Shown here: one piece after another, positions 20,801-27,384 of the stretch | Layout: every line of letters starts with the position of its first letter | Position numbering within the stretch: position 1 is the stretch's first letter | Origin: Pseudoalteromonas rubra | GTDB taxonomy: Bacteria; Pseudomonadota; Gammaproteobacteria; Enterobacterales; Alteromonadaceae | Direction of reading: 5' to 3' | Assembly: GCF_005886805.2 (NCBI RefSeq) | Contig: NZ_CP045429.1 | Location: 900,501 to 964,500 of the forward strand | Length of the DNA stretch: 64,000 nucleotides | Translations under genes and position numbers: made by a program | The notes under the pieces: generated by a model | Seen by the model: the letters and a program-made list of their open reading frames with translations, nothing else | Databases searched by the model: none | What the model was told of the DNA's origin: nothing

Positions 20801-22225
20801 CCATCGCAAATTGAGCATCGCTGGTATGCCGGTGGTGTGGTTATCAGTCAGGTTGAGGGTCAGGCACAAAAAACCCAGGTTGCACACAGCGATATGCTGG
20901 GCTCAACCGTACTGGTGACCAATGACAGCGGCAGTGCGATTGCACAGTACATTTACGACCCCTGGGGTAAACAGCAGCGGGTGTATGCGGCCTCTGAAAT
21001 GGGCAGCAGTTTGTTACCACTGACACAGATGCGCGCCTTTACCGGGCACGAGCAGGTAGACCAGCTCGAGGTCATACATATGAACGGGCGTATCTACGAT
21101 GCTAATCTGGGTCGATTCTTACAGGCGGATCCGTTTGTTCAGTTTCCGGATTTAACGCAAAGCCATAACCGTTACAGCTATGTGCTGAATAACCCATTGA
21201 CTTACAACGACCCGAGCGGTTACTTCCTGAAGAAGTTAATGAAGATCACGGGACTGAGCTCATTACTTAAAGCCATTGCGAAGATCCCAATTCTGGATGC
21301 GGCGGTCAGTATTGCATTGGGGATATATGCGCCCTGGGCATTGCCGTTATATCAGGGACTAAAAACCTATGCGGTAACGGGCAGTTTCGGTGCAGCACTG
21401 AAGGCATATGTTATCTCCAGCGTGACAATAGGCGTTTCTGAAGTGATAGGTACTGCCCTGCCATTTGAGACGGGAGGGCTCACTTCTTTGGCCAATGTGG
21501 CTTCCCATGCCATGGTTGGCGGGATCACGTCAGTTCTGCAAGGGGGTAAATTTGGTCATGGTTTTGTCAGCTCGATGGTGTCGGCGAGTATGAAAGGGTT
21601 TATGAATCCTAAGACCACGAACTTTGGCAATGCCTACACCCGGACTATCATTGCTGGGCTCGTTGGAGGTACGGTCTCTGAACTCACGGGTGGTAAGTTC
21701 GCTAATGGCGCGGTCACCTCAGCGATGCAGTGGTGGTACAACGCTGAAGGAGGAAGTGCGGTTAAATATGGAAGCCGGGAACGTCCTTTGGGTTATAAAG
21801 CAGAAGGGTTTGTTAGCAGGATGGGTAAGGATGGCAAGTATTACTGGGTAGACCCACTTTCAAAACCTGCAAGTTTCTCGGAGAGTTATCTGCCTTCACA
21901 AACTGGTGAAGATATGAAGAGTTACAATGAAACAACCAATGAAGAATGGGCTTCTGCTGTTGGCGTCGCTGCACTGGTTGTAGGTGCTCCTGGGACTATG
22001 ACGGCTATGTTAAGTTCGACATTCTTGTCATTTATCGCGTATGGCTTAGTGCCTAATACCCAAAATGCAATCGGTATGCTGTTAGGCCCTGTAGGCAAAT
22101 CATACCAGTATATATATAAACCATTAGGTCAGACAATGGACAATATTGGTGTAGTTAATGGAGTGCATGGTACAGGCGTTATTCAGGGTATGACAAATTA
22201 TGTCGAAAAGCCTCCCGGAGAATGA
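14813..22225 (+). CDS. Sec-exported SpvB/RHS-repeat protein, polymorphic-toxin candidate
   Basis: 2470 aa. Signal peptide MKTIIQIISLLFLFSSLAQAS. FG-GAP/VCBS-like repeats such as DIDGDGTRDYV, DVNGDGYTDII and DLNGDGLSDLV are scattered through residues 100-980. A SpvB/TcdB-type segment lies near 205-260 (PSVSISYSSAAG, GNAGYGWN). RHS/YD repeats run from about 1200 to 2000, and the RHS-associated core ends near 2137 with RYSYVLNNPLTYNDPSGYF. The remaining 330 residues are variable: a Gly/Ala-rich hydrophobic pre-toxin stretch (about 2140-2300), then a unique tail with a long hydrophobic run near 2380-2420. No VgrG, PAAR or T6SS gene is nearby, so Sec export is the only visible route. The overlapping downstream gene may encode immunity. 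Tail activity unknown. Confidence 0.85.
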   Translation: MKTIIQIISLLFLFSSLAQASVAQSPSVYEDSSGNIYIQSPKQFVLIAGEIDVPLYVYPTMGLLKLRYSNGQWTREILYESQFRAIESQLQLSASLTERLRWQDIDGDGTRDYVLFTDASSHHDASLISIGTKSGAIRALKLPSGTNLANNYQLIDVNGDGRLDVKSGSEVFLASANGTFLYTGQGAVEPASKIDTTAGNFRVDETGQATYSIPVALPKGPGGIKPSVSISYSSAAGVGNAGYGWNVAAASAITRCTKNIATDGKQQAVRMQKSDGYCLDGNRLILVSGTYGAANSTYRTELSNFMTIKAIGTDSSNTGPKGFVVESKDGDTKYYGDTSLSSDSDAFVKPAGSSAKGAHTWALKQVSDIFGNKITYHYTTNTSLGYHLLNYIAYGKVKVNFDYTDRNTRQYGYAYGGKVANVKRISGIEVTRGGEAYRYYNINGDGSKHDYIDSIQECTSISADKSCKYALTFDYKKDTSDVGFAVAANQTSGIRTTTLLTDFNGDGRSDFLYTNSTGKVLSVKIAGHDTDVITSNLKSVNDFKLTDVNGDGYTDIIYAQTSGSTTKWYAKAYQPATQTVSDMICDDGVQPYGADLMHADYLEQVQSADSVRTEAFSQPASLSATQLQGRGICYPNEYVERLSFSSAVALAPGYSSSTMFVDIDGDGLSDWLSSYGRKLAYRKNIESNNALGRDYGALDYFYEFSTADFSPDRSSQGCNSSYSIERKFTKSADINADGVSDFIVRLKTTYSPRYQGVPGCSTTAYKDKLLLSKGTDEYSKFEYDFSGVEDIRFADLNGDGLSDLVFAKNNGWQYRLGTGNAAAPLQSAKSLSILSEKMGTESYRGNVHFADVNQDNIADIIALNHARVVDREGYCRWVGDGQPHGIEPEVPALAEEVATTSWRNCDTGYIWVDTTYTDGMQATVWTGKTTSATSIGYTEIKLGGELKGTGHTLKIGDIDGDGLVDVLRSSTAATSNATFAHYRNTMLSASVASHKLTKITTGFGVETDINYKKISDDAVYTHLPAFNTLGKVNANFFSPKFGMWLVSSVYSDSNGSGSSAQQVGVKYKYSGFKIDKLGRGPQGFYEIETTDPQTNIKTTTRYHQSWPLTGKPQFTKSYAGDHLITHATSTWNQHTDKLGSLFVYLRHSDEKGWQVGSDGTRRPIKRIMVTNSYDSGLTDKWGNLTSNTTATYMPTGSGQDSWTVAHITSSTNAYYTGADYLRHGRLKSSSVRQLQYAKQGLAYSNLTRKTEFTYYDNLMLQSETVAPECSDSVTSRNDVNHCDASNKYTKTLHYDAFGNVKQTDVTAGSETRSTYTQYDSTGELIVRKTNALNQAVTFLYNGVSNPDGRIVSVTETSPNGLSKTQLLNQWGEVVEIHFADGNYQKSETLSCGSSSLCSSVNGRYYTKSTQPGVAAQYQVFDIYGRNVRNTKALVDGSVAYEDITYDKHNNPITKTLPYKLGETKYTTRFDFDSYNRLEKTTLPSGKVTSVQYLGHLTRTTDVGGSNDNYSATSYKRDEMQDVQGRTLYKTDPYTGSNPDIVNRVKFNYNALGNAVSTTNAVYNSSSGQFKNTVTTTHYDRYGRKIKVEDPSRGTWKQYYNGFGEVVKEVNGRSETKETFYNKLGQVSRTVQLDKTVSGRSLVSCNVYGNSKSARNIGKLTDAYQFRVTGSAASCENLIANNTASISKHYTFDDLGRPESSVTKNAGGEFKSVSSYNSLGQVSQVALPNGMFVKSYYTNGQLRSNYDAATNKLLSKIERVDAQGRVTQQTFAGGVSRTQSFEKDSAFIDSISISNATQTLYTVNYKHDIRGTTRHRISQYYEPGVGNDSFKFTESFGYENNGLQRLETRTVSHASTRYGVSLRLANQTYSYDAYGNIKTNTNVGTYHYTNTNNPYQLTSVSGASGKRSYSMSYDSHGNIVNDGQRRFYYTQFDKPYKISKDSNTYTEFRYDEAGNRYYRKDVQLVNGSSQTKQVYYVDKVYELIKQTGGKDSSGSTLPSQIEHRWYAGGVVISQVEGQAQKTQVAHSDMLGSTVLVTNDSGSAIAQYIYDPWGKQQRVYAASEMGSSLLPLTQMRAFTGHEQVDQLEVIHMNGRIYDANLGRFLQADPFVQFPDLTQSHNRYSYVLNNPLTYNDPSGYFLKKLMKITGLSSLLKAIAKIPILDAAVSIALGIYAPWALPLYQGLKTYAVTGSFGAALKAYVISSVTIGVSEVIGTALPFETGGLTSLANVASHAMVGGITSVLQGGKFGHGFVSSMVSASMKGFMNPKTTNFGNAYTRTIIAGLVGGTVSELTGGKFANGAVTSAMQWWYNAEGGSAVKYGSRERPLGYKAEGFVSRMGKDGKYYWVDPLSKPASFSESYLPSQTGEDMKSYNETTNEEWASAVGVAALVVGAPGTMTAMLSSTFLSFIAYGLVPNTQNAIGMLLGPVGKSYQYIYKPLGQTMDNIGVVNGVHGTGVIQGMTNYVEKPPGE

Positions 22226-22553
22226 TGGCCGGACAATCGCTTCTGCTATTGCTTTGGCGTGTCTGTTCTTTTTACCTTTGATAGCGGCTACAAAAGCCGC
22301 TATCGAAACCTATTTATTCTTATTGGTCGGAATTGTTGTACTGGCAGTTTGGAAAAGGTTAAGGGTATTGATTTTGGAGGACAGCACCTTAAAGTTGGCA
22401 CTTACGGCTAACTACCTCCTAGCATTGGTAATATGCTCATTTAGTATTTTTTATGAGTACCATATTCCAATGTTACTAGGGGTGGGCATATATATGTTTG
22501 CTTTCAAAAGTAAGCTTATTGGTTTAAGTGACAAACTCAGCAGTGATACTTAA
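22200..22553 (+). CDS. Small membrane protein overlapping the RHS gene, putative immunity
   Basis: 117 aa. Hydrophobic segments at about residues 13-30, 36-52, 64-82 and 88-103 suggest four helices, with a polar ends-in arrangement. The ATG at 22200 lies inside the RHS gene, overlapping by 26 nt in another frame, with AGGG about 10 nt upstream. This tight overlap is typical of toxin-immunity pairs and of translational coupling. A membrane-embedded immunity protein would fit a toxin that attacks the membrane, and the RHS tail has a long hydrophobic run. That pairing is inference; no family is recognised. Confidence 0.65.
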   Translation: MSKSLPENDGRTIASAIALACLFFLPLIAATKAAIETYLFLLVGIVVLAVWKRLRVLILEDSTLKLALTANYLLALVICSFSIFYEYHIPMLLGVGIYMFAFKSKLIGLSDKLSSDT

Positions 22554-22580
22554 CATTTAGTGTTGAATACAAGAATTATA

Positions 22581-22620
22581 GGCTCATACTCAAAGTATAG
22601 AGTGAGCCTGTCTCTTTATT
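22581..22620 (+). terminator. Probable terminator of the RHS operon
   Basis: Stem GGCTCA..CTC / GAGTGAGCC with a two-base bulge (22581-22591 with 22600-22608), then a T-rich tract TGTCTCTTTATTTT. It lies 27 nt past the membrane-protein stop. Confidence 0.6.
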
Positions 22621-22632
22621 TTGCATCTATCT

Positions 22633-22662
22633 AAAAATGCTCCTGTTAACAGGGGCATTTTT
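22633..22662. terminator. Bidirectional terminator hairpin
   Basis: AAAAATGC-TCCTG / CAGGG-GCATTTTTT with loop TTAA is a 13-bp stem flanked by A and T runs, so it can terminate in both directions between the converging RHS operon and the - strand array. Confidence 0.8.
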
Positions 22663-23093
22663 TATATCAGAGTGATGCGTTAGTCACGCTGCATTTGTGT
22701 CACAGGCTGAGAACCTGTGTGGTAACGGGGAGTTTTGGTGCTGCCTCCAGGTTTATGTTATTTTCAGCGCTACGATTAGGGTTTCCAAAGCTTACAAGTG
22801 GCGTCCCGCCTATTGAATCACAACAGGGGGGTAGTTTTTACGCTAAAACTTTGCCGCTTTAAACATAACCCGGCGAGCATATCGGGTTATTTAGCTGCTG
22901 AGTACTATAAGCCTGTCTATTGGGTGGGCTTATAATACGACATGAGCATCCACCCTAAACTGGCACTTGAATGAAAGCGCATAGCTTGTACGCCAGTTTG
23001 GGTAGATGTCCATGTGGTGATTACACAACTTTAGCTAGAATTCCGCTGAGTGCGGCTGTCCTTGTATCACTCTCCACTTGAGGAGAAATTAGT
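22663..23093. other. Non-coding, hairpin-rich stretch between two toxin loci
   Basis: About 430 bp without a credible gene. Besides the long hairpin at 22944-23011 it holds an AACCCG/CGGGTT stem (22867-22888) and a perfect 8-bp TATAAGCC/GGCTTATA stem (22906-22934). The stacking of several inverted repeats suggests a boundary where extragenic elements accumulated. Confidence 0.6.
22944..23011. repeat. Long imperfect hairpin A, homologous to hairpin B (27457-27530)
   Basis: Arms ATCCACCCTAAACTGGC and GCCAGTTTGGGTAGAT pair over about 16 bp with a loop of some 27 nt. The internal sequence (GGCACTTGAATG, TTGTACGCCAGTTT) matches the corresponding parts of hairpin B, so the two are copies of one extragenic element rather than chance palindromes. 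It lies downstream of the SUKH-like gene on the - strand. Confidence 0.7.
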
Positions 23094-24155
23094 TCAGCCA
23101 AGAGCGCCGGCTTCAAAATGGAAAAGTCGAATACAGTCACTGTTTTCAGCTGGGTATTTGATGCCATGCTTTTCTATACTTTTAGCACGCTTTCCTAGCA
23201 TATCTGAAATAGAGTCGAATTCTTTGTAGAGTTCGTCAGCATTACTGTTTATGTAGTAAACACCTTCATCGTGCTGTGTATAGAATAAGAAGCAATCAAG
23301 CTCTTCATCAAAATCGAAGGCAAATACAGCTTCAGCTAAGTCAGGTCTGTCGTATTCTTCCAGCCATTCTCTCAACTCCTTCATTGCATGCAGATGTGAG
23401 GACATACTATTGTGTATGGCTGGTATTGGAGGTAGTGCTCCCCCTTGGTTTATACCCATTGTATAGAGAAAAAGAAGAAGCTCTCCTTTCGCTTCAATAT
23501 TATATAACGCTTCGATTTTGGCTATCTCCTGCATACTGTACCCTTTCAGTCGGGCTATGCCTGGAAAGACCTGTGTATGATTCATCAAATTCAGAAAGTC
23601 TGAGACTTGCTTTTCAGTAGGCGCGTTTTTTATGGCTAGCAGCTGCTCAGGCACAACTTCCCGGTAGCGGGTGCAACGTTTGGTGGGATGAAATCTTGAT
23701 TTATCTGCAGCACAACGTTTGTCCAGGTATGTGAAGAAATCCCAGCCGGAATCCCGAACACTTTTACTAGCTTTATTATATATGTACACGTGCTGATTGT
23801 TATGCTCACAGTCAAAATAAAAATATTCTGCATCACAGATTTCCAACAGGTAGATTCCAGCTTGCGGAATTGAGTGGTTGTCACTCAACTCCTCAAAAAG
23901 GAACTCAGACAGGTTGTTTACTTCCATGAAACTCTGTCTAGGGTGAAAGTGGAGCAAAGTGTCCGAGTCTAACAATCCGCCATCTTCCAATCCCATGACA
24001 GAAAGAAACGTAATAAACTGTGTATATCTATTTAATGAAACAGGGCCGCACGTCAGGAGCTTTTCAATATCACTAGCTGAAAAGCCAATACACCTAGCCT
24101 GCGCTGGGTCTCTGGGACCCAGCAGTTTATTTAGTAACACTTTAGATTCATTCAT
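23094..24155 (-). CDS. Tandem SUKH (SMI1/KNR4)-like protein, probable orphan immunity protein
   Basis: 353 aa made of two related halves. Repeat 1 (about 22-150) begins GFSASDIEKL and includes QFITFLSVMG. Repeat 2 (about 205-345) begins GYSMQEIAKIEALY and includes ELLLFLYTMG. Both then carry acidic strands with FDFDEELD- or EICDAEYF-type segments followed by VYIYN/VYYIN and a terminal helix. This is the SUKH pattern (G-x-S-x-x-E-I ... L-x-x-M-G), a common immunity fold against nuclease and deaminase toxins. It directly follows a small toxin-tail remnant. Assignment to SUKH is by pattern only. Confidence 0.6.
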   Translation of the reverse strand: MNESKVLLNKLLGPRDPAQARCIGFSASDIEKLLTCGPVSLNRYTQFITFLSVMGLEDGGLLDSDTLLHFHPRQSFMEVNNLSEFLFEELSDNHSIPQAGIYLLEICDAEYFYFDCEHNNQHVYIYNKASKSVRDSGWDFFTYLDKRCAADKSRFHPTKRCTRYREVVPEQLLAIKNAPTEKQVSDFLNLMNHTQVFPGIARLKGYSMQEIAKIEALYNIEAKGELLLFLYTMGINQGGALPPIPAIHNSMSSHLHAMKELREWLEEYDRPDLAEAVFAFDFDEELDCFLFYTQHDEGVYYINSNADELYKEFDSISDMLGKRAKSIEKHGIKYPAENSDCIRLFHFEAGALG

Positions 24156-24158
24156 TTA

Positions 24159-24290
24159 TTACTTTTTCTCTCTAAATACATCATCGTACATAGTGATATC
24201 TGCCCCAGCCATCTTATTTGCGAAATCTGCTTTACTATAGTTACAAGACTGACACATCCCAGGGTTAGTTTCGCTGGTATGCGACCGCTC
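24159..24290 (-). pseudogene. Remnant of a toxin C-terminus (deaminase-like tail)
   Basis: An open frame ends 3 nt before the SUKH-like start. Its last 43 residues, KSERSHTSETNPGMCQSC and then a tail ending in MYDDVFREKK, look like protein. A C-x2-C pair followed by an F..K..G..I pattern is reminiscent of the tail of bacterial toxin deaminases. The frame upstream overlaps the lipoprotein gene and has no plausible start, so only the 3' end of a gene remains. Orphan toxin tails of this kind are typical of CDI/RHS loci. The deaminase reading is a weak pattern match. Confidence 0.4.
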
Positions 24291-24792
24291 ACTTTTTATC
24301 AAATATCTGCTGCTCAGTGAGCTGGTATTTTTGTTGCACCTGCTCGATACAGCGCTGGGTATCATGTGTAACGGGGCGGGGGGCTTCTTGCATTGCCATA
24401 AGCCTAAACAAACTGGCAAACTTGTCACAGGCTACGGATTTATCTGTCGCTTGTTCATTGCTCAACGAGATATCCAGATACGCGCTGGGCTTATTCACAT
24501 AAACACCCGGTGTACCAGCATAGGTGCGCGATACATTGGCTGAATACTTTGCGCTGGTGAAGGTATCAACCCCTTGCTGATGCGCAATGACGGCGCTGCG
24601 TAATAACGCAAACTCAATCGCCTGCTCTAGCGTCACGCTGCCATTGCCTGAATAATGTACCCGGTAAGTGTACTCATTGATTTGCTTTTCAGAGTAACCG
24701 CCACGGATCCCCATAGACTGGTAAGAAACGGTGCTGCACCCAACGGCAGTCAATGTTAAACACGCTAAACCTAAATTTTTTAACAACTTCAT
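24289..24792 (-). CDS. Hypothetical lipoprotein (CC0125/CC1285-like)
   Basis: 167 aa. Lipoprotein signal peptide MKLLKNLGLACLTLTAVGC with lipobox AVGC at 16-19. The mature part starts STVSYQSMGIRGGYSE and has YRVHYSGNGSVTLEQAIEFALLRSA, a pattern I associate with small envelope lipoproteins that carry a G-G-Y-S motif and an (A/L)LRSAE helix. The C-terminal half contains two cysteines (ACDKF, QRCIEQ). It is embedded in the immunity/orphan array but does not look like an immunity protein itself; it could be a passenger gene. Confidence 0.65.
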   Translation of the reverse strand: MKLLKNLGLACLTLTAVGCSTVSYQSMGIRGGYSEKQINEYTYRVHYSGNGSVTLEQAIEFALLRSAVIAHQQGVDTFTSAKYSANVSRTYAGTPGVYVNKPSAYLDISLSNEQATDKSVACDKFASLFRLMAMQEAPRPVTHDTQRCIEQVQQKYQLTEQQIFDKK

Positions 24793-24849
24793 TATGTTAC
24801 TTCTCTTTTCTAAATAATGGGCAAATCAATTGACTCGCCCGGTTCCTTT

Positions 24850-25788
24850 TTACGCTTGTAGCGCGGTTTCTTCATCAAAGCCCTGCGCACGTATGCGGGT
24901 GAGGAGCTGACTGAGTAGCTCGTCTTCAACGAGGGCGACTGGCGCATCTGGCTGCAGCTGTGTGACATTGCCAAATCCGGGGTGGCTGAAATCCGGGTTA
25001 GACAGACCATGCTGAGCACGTAGTGCCAATAACATCAGTGCGGCGTAGGGGGTGAACCCCCAGTTCATATTGTTAAACTCAAAAAAGTCCTTGCTGGGCG
25101 GCGCGGACACCTGCGTCACCTGATCGTCGCATAAGCGAGTCAGATGGGTTGTCAGGCGGTCAAAATCCTCCGTATTCCAGTCCGCAACAATATCGGCATA
25201 GGCAAACCCATCCACTATCGGGGTCATGGATTTGCTACCGTTGGCGGCATCAAACAGCAAAATCATGCAATCCCCGATATGACTTTTTGAGCGGTTAACC
25301 CAGTGCCTGGCATAGCCCACTTCAAATAGTCTGAAGATATGGCTGGCATGTTTAGGCTGTTGCAGGATCACCGCCATGGCCAGGTAGAATACGCTGTCTG
25401 GCGCTACGCCTCCATCATGTTCCCGGTCAAACCTGGTTACAAAACGCTGTTGCGTAAAGTAGGAGATAATACATTTCAAGTAGGCATATCCCAGACTGTG
25501 CGCCAGCATCTCTGTACAGAGTTTATTTTGCTCAATTAACGCCGTTTGCGCCGACATTTCGTAATAGTCAATTGGAATGCCTAGCTCTGATGTAAACTCC
25601 TCCCAGGGTAAAAATGGCAAACGTTCATTCTCCTGCACAATAAAGTCAAACTCTATATGCCCTTTATCTATATATCTTTGAATATCATTTTGATTCTCCT
25701 CAAATACACTTTGGTATTTCTGAGGGTTTTTTATCGCCCTTTTACGTTTACGCAAAAATTTACCTAATTCTTTTGGATTACTATTCAT
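24850..25788 (-). CDS. Unknown soluble protein, probable cassette gene
   Basis: 312 aa from ATG 25788 (MNSNPKELGKFLRKRKRAI), preceded by CAGGGTAATAAAT as ribosome site. The frame is open further up: another ATG lies at 25881, and the longest version (ATG 26001, 383 aa) begins inside the insertion sequence, reading through its inverted repeat. That N-terminus would be an artefact of the IS. The body is rich in aromatic residues and helices (LPFLPWEEF, FNNMNWGFTPYAALMLLALRA). No family recognised. Its place between two immunity-type genes suggests a role in the toxin array, but that is position only. Confidence 0.6.
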   Translation of the reverse strand: MNSNPKELGKFLRKRKRAIKNPQKYQSVFEENQNDIQRYIDKGHIEFDFIVQENERLPFLPWEEFTSELGIPIDYYEMSAQTALIEQNKLCTEMLAHSLGYAYLKCIISYFTQQRFVTRFDREHDGGVAPDSVFYLAMAVILQQPKHASHIFRLFEVGYARHWVNRSKSHIGDCMILLFDAANGSKSMTPIVDGFAYADIVADWNTEDFDRLTTHLTRLCDDQVTQVSAPPSKDFFEFNNMNWGFTPYAALMLLALRAQHGLSNPDFSHPGFGNVTQLQPDAPVALVEDELLSQLLTRIRAQGFDEETALQA

Positions 25789-25990
25789 ATTTATTACCCT
25801 GCTGGAACCATGACACTGACGCAACCCCGGTTTGGCCTGGCTTAGCTTAGGTACCTTTACTTTGACCAGAATGGGTTTCATTTTATAGCCTTTGCTTCGC
25901 AGAAACTGCAGTTTTTCCGCATAAGCTTTGGCTTTAAAACAGAAAGAAAAACCGAAAAGAAGAAAAACCGAAGACATATATGGACGCTCC

Positions 25991-26346
25991 AGCGATGTCA
26001 AGCCGAGTAGGCCTGCGGGGTAGCGAGTTTTCGTTATCCCGTTTGTTATGTTACCTGTGTTGCCATGCCTGATGCTTGGTCCAGTCCGCTATAAATGTGT
26101 TGCTCTGACATATATCCGGACTTGACTGGTTATCCAGCGCCCCTAATGAGTTCCGAGCCTGCACACCCTAAAATTAATACACCCACTCGGTCTGTAACGA
26201 CCGTGCCTTTGTCGGGTTTAGCGCAGGCAGGGTTGGACCTTTTTTCATCGTACTTTGGCAAACAGATAAGCGGTTGTCAGTGGCTCACTACACCCACACG
26301 GGTTCAGTGACCCTTGTCCATGCCGAGCTTAACTGACAACCTAACC
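25991..26346 (-). ncRNA. Candidate bridge-RNA region of the IS1111 element
   Basis: 356 bp between the transposase stop and the IS end, with no gene. Just after the stop it can form a long stem-loop: GGTTGTCAG (26272-26280) pairs with CTGACAACC (26333-26341), with an inner TCACT/AGTGA stem. IS1111-subgroup elements are known to encode their guide (bridge) RNA at this end of the element. The RNA itself, its limits and its target- and donor-binding loops are inferred, not shown. Confidence 0.45.
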
Positions 26347-27384
26347 CTAGATGCATTGTGTCGCCCCCGATTGTGTATATTGCGGCTGATAAGGTTCATT
26401 CTTCTGTAGTAATATCCACATCAACCTGGCCAGCCGGTGGGCAGTTGCCACAATTGTTTTATTGACACCAACACGCTCTCGCAAAGCGGTAACCCAGCGA
26501 TTTAAATCATCGTCTTTTTTATGTGCATGTGTGACCACAGTACGAGCACCGTGGATTAATTGCTTGCGCAGATACCTGTCCCCTCGCTTGGTGATATGGC
26601 TCAGAACGCTTTTATCGGCGGAAGCATATTGTCTGGGCGTGAGCCCTAACCAGACACCGAACTCTTTGGCATTATTAAATGCCTGGCCTTTATCTATGCT
26701 GGCACTAAAAGCAGACGCGATGATTGGGCCTACACCTGGCAGGGATTGCATGATTTCAGCAGCCGGACTGCGTTGGTTTGCACCTCGAAACAAAGAATCG
26801 AGCTGTCTTAACTGGCGTTCAAAGGCTCTCAACTCGGCGCAAGTTTCGTGTATAAGCAACAAAATGACCGGTTGCAGTTGTTGGTCGAGTAAGGTCTGAA
26901 TGTGATTGTAAAAAGCGCGATAACTTTTAGGTGTTTCAATGCCAAATTCAAGCAGGAAACTGCGGGTCTGATTCAGGCATGCGGTACGCGCCTTCATTAA
27001 CCTTTCCCTCATCCGGTGCAGTAATAAGACGGCTTGCTGTGATTCTGATTTCACAGGCACAAAGCGAATGTAAGGTCGCTGACTAGCTTCATAAATGGCA
27101 AGGCAATCATTTTTATCGTTTTTATTTCCTCTGACAATAGGGAAAACGTGTTGCGCACGCACCAGATGTGCTTTATGACCTGCTTTGATACACATTCTTC
27201 CCCAGTAGTGGGCGCAGCCACAGGCCACCATGACGACTCTACAAGGTGGTATATTCTGAATGGTTTCTTTTAGCTTCTGACGGTTCACCCGTCGAGAAAA
27301 GCAGGGCTTGCCGTGCTTATCCACAGCAAGTAATTGGAAAACGTTTTTAGCCAGGTCTATAGATAATGTGCTAACTTGATTCAC
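26347..27384 (-). CDS. IS110/IS1111-family transposase (recombinase)
   Basis: 345 aa, apparently intact. The N-terminal RuvC-like DEDD domain starts MNQVSTLSIDLAKNVFQL (first acidic residue Asp10) and includes NKNDKNDCLAIYEAS. A central helical region follows, then the C-terminal Transposase_20 domain with SLPGVGPIIASAFSASI and GVWLGLTPRQYASADKSVLSHITKRGDRYLRKQL, where the catalytic serine lies. Start GTG at 27384. It recombines the element in and out of RNA-specified sites without classical target duplication. Length and motifs match full-length family members. Confidence 0.93.
   Translation of the reverse strand: MNQVSTLSIDLAKNVFQLLAVDKHGKPCFSRRVNRQKLKETIQNIPPCRVVMVACGCAHYWGRMCIKAGHKAHLVRAQHVFPIVRGNKNDKNDCLAIYEASQRPYIRFVPVKSESQQAVLLLHRMRERLMKARTACLNQTRSFLLEFGIETPKSYRAFYNHIQTLLDQQLQPVILLLIHETCAELRAFERQLRQLDSLFRGANQRSPAAEIMQSLPGVGPIIASAFSASIDKGQAFNNAKEFGVWLGLTPRQYASADKSVLSHITKRGDRYLRKQLIHGARTVVTHAHKKDDDLNRWVTALRERVGVNKTIVATAHRLARLMWILLQKNEPYQPQYTQSGATQCI

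Noticed and set aside
14813..22225. RHS protein as a type VI secretion effector
   Set aside because: It has a Sec signal peptide, no PAAR domain at the start, and no VgrG, Hcp or chaperone gene nearby.
22944..23011. Hairpins A and B as integron attC sites
   Set aside because: The arms do not match the R-box consensus (RYYYAAC / GTTRRRY), there is no integrase in the window, and the genes between are all on one operon-like strand.
24310..24543. + strand frames antisense to the lipoprotein gene
   Set aside because: The - strand frame has a clear lipoprotein signal peptide; the + strand frames have no supporting features.
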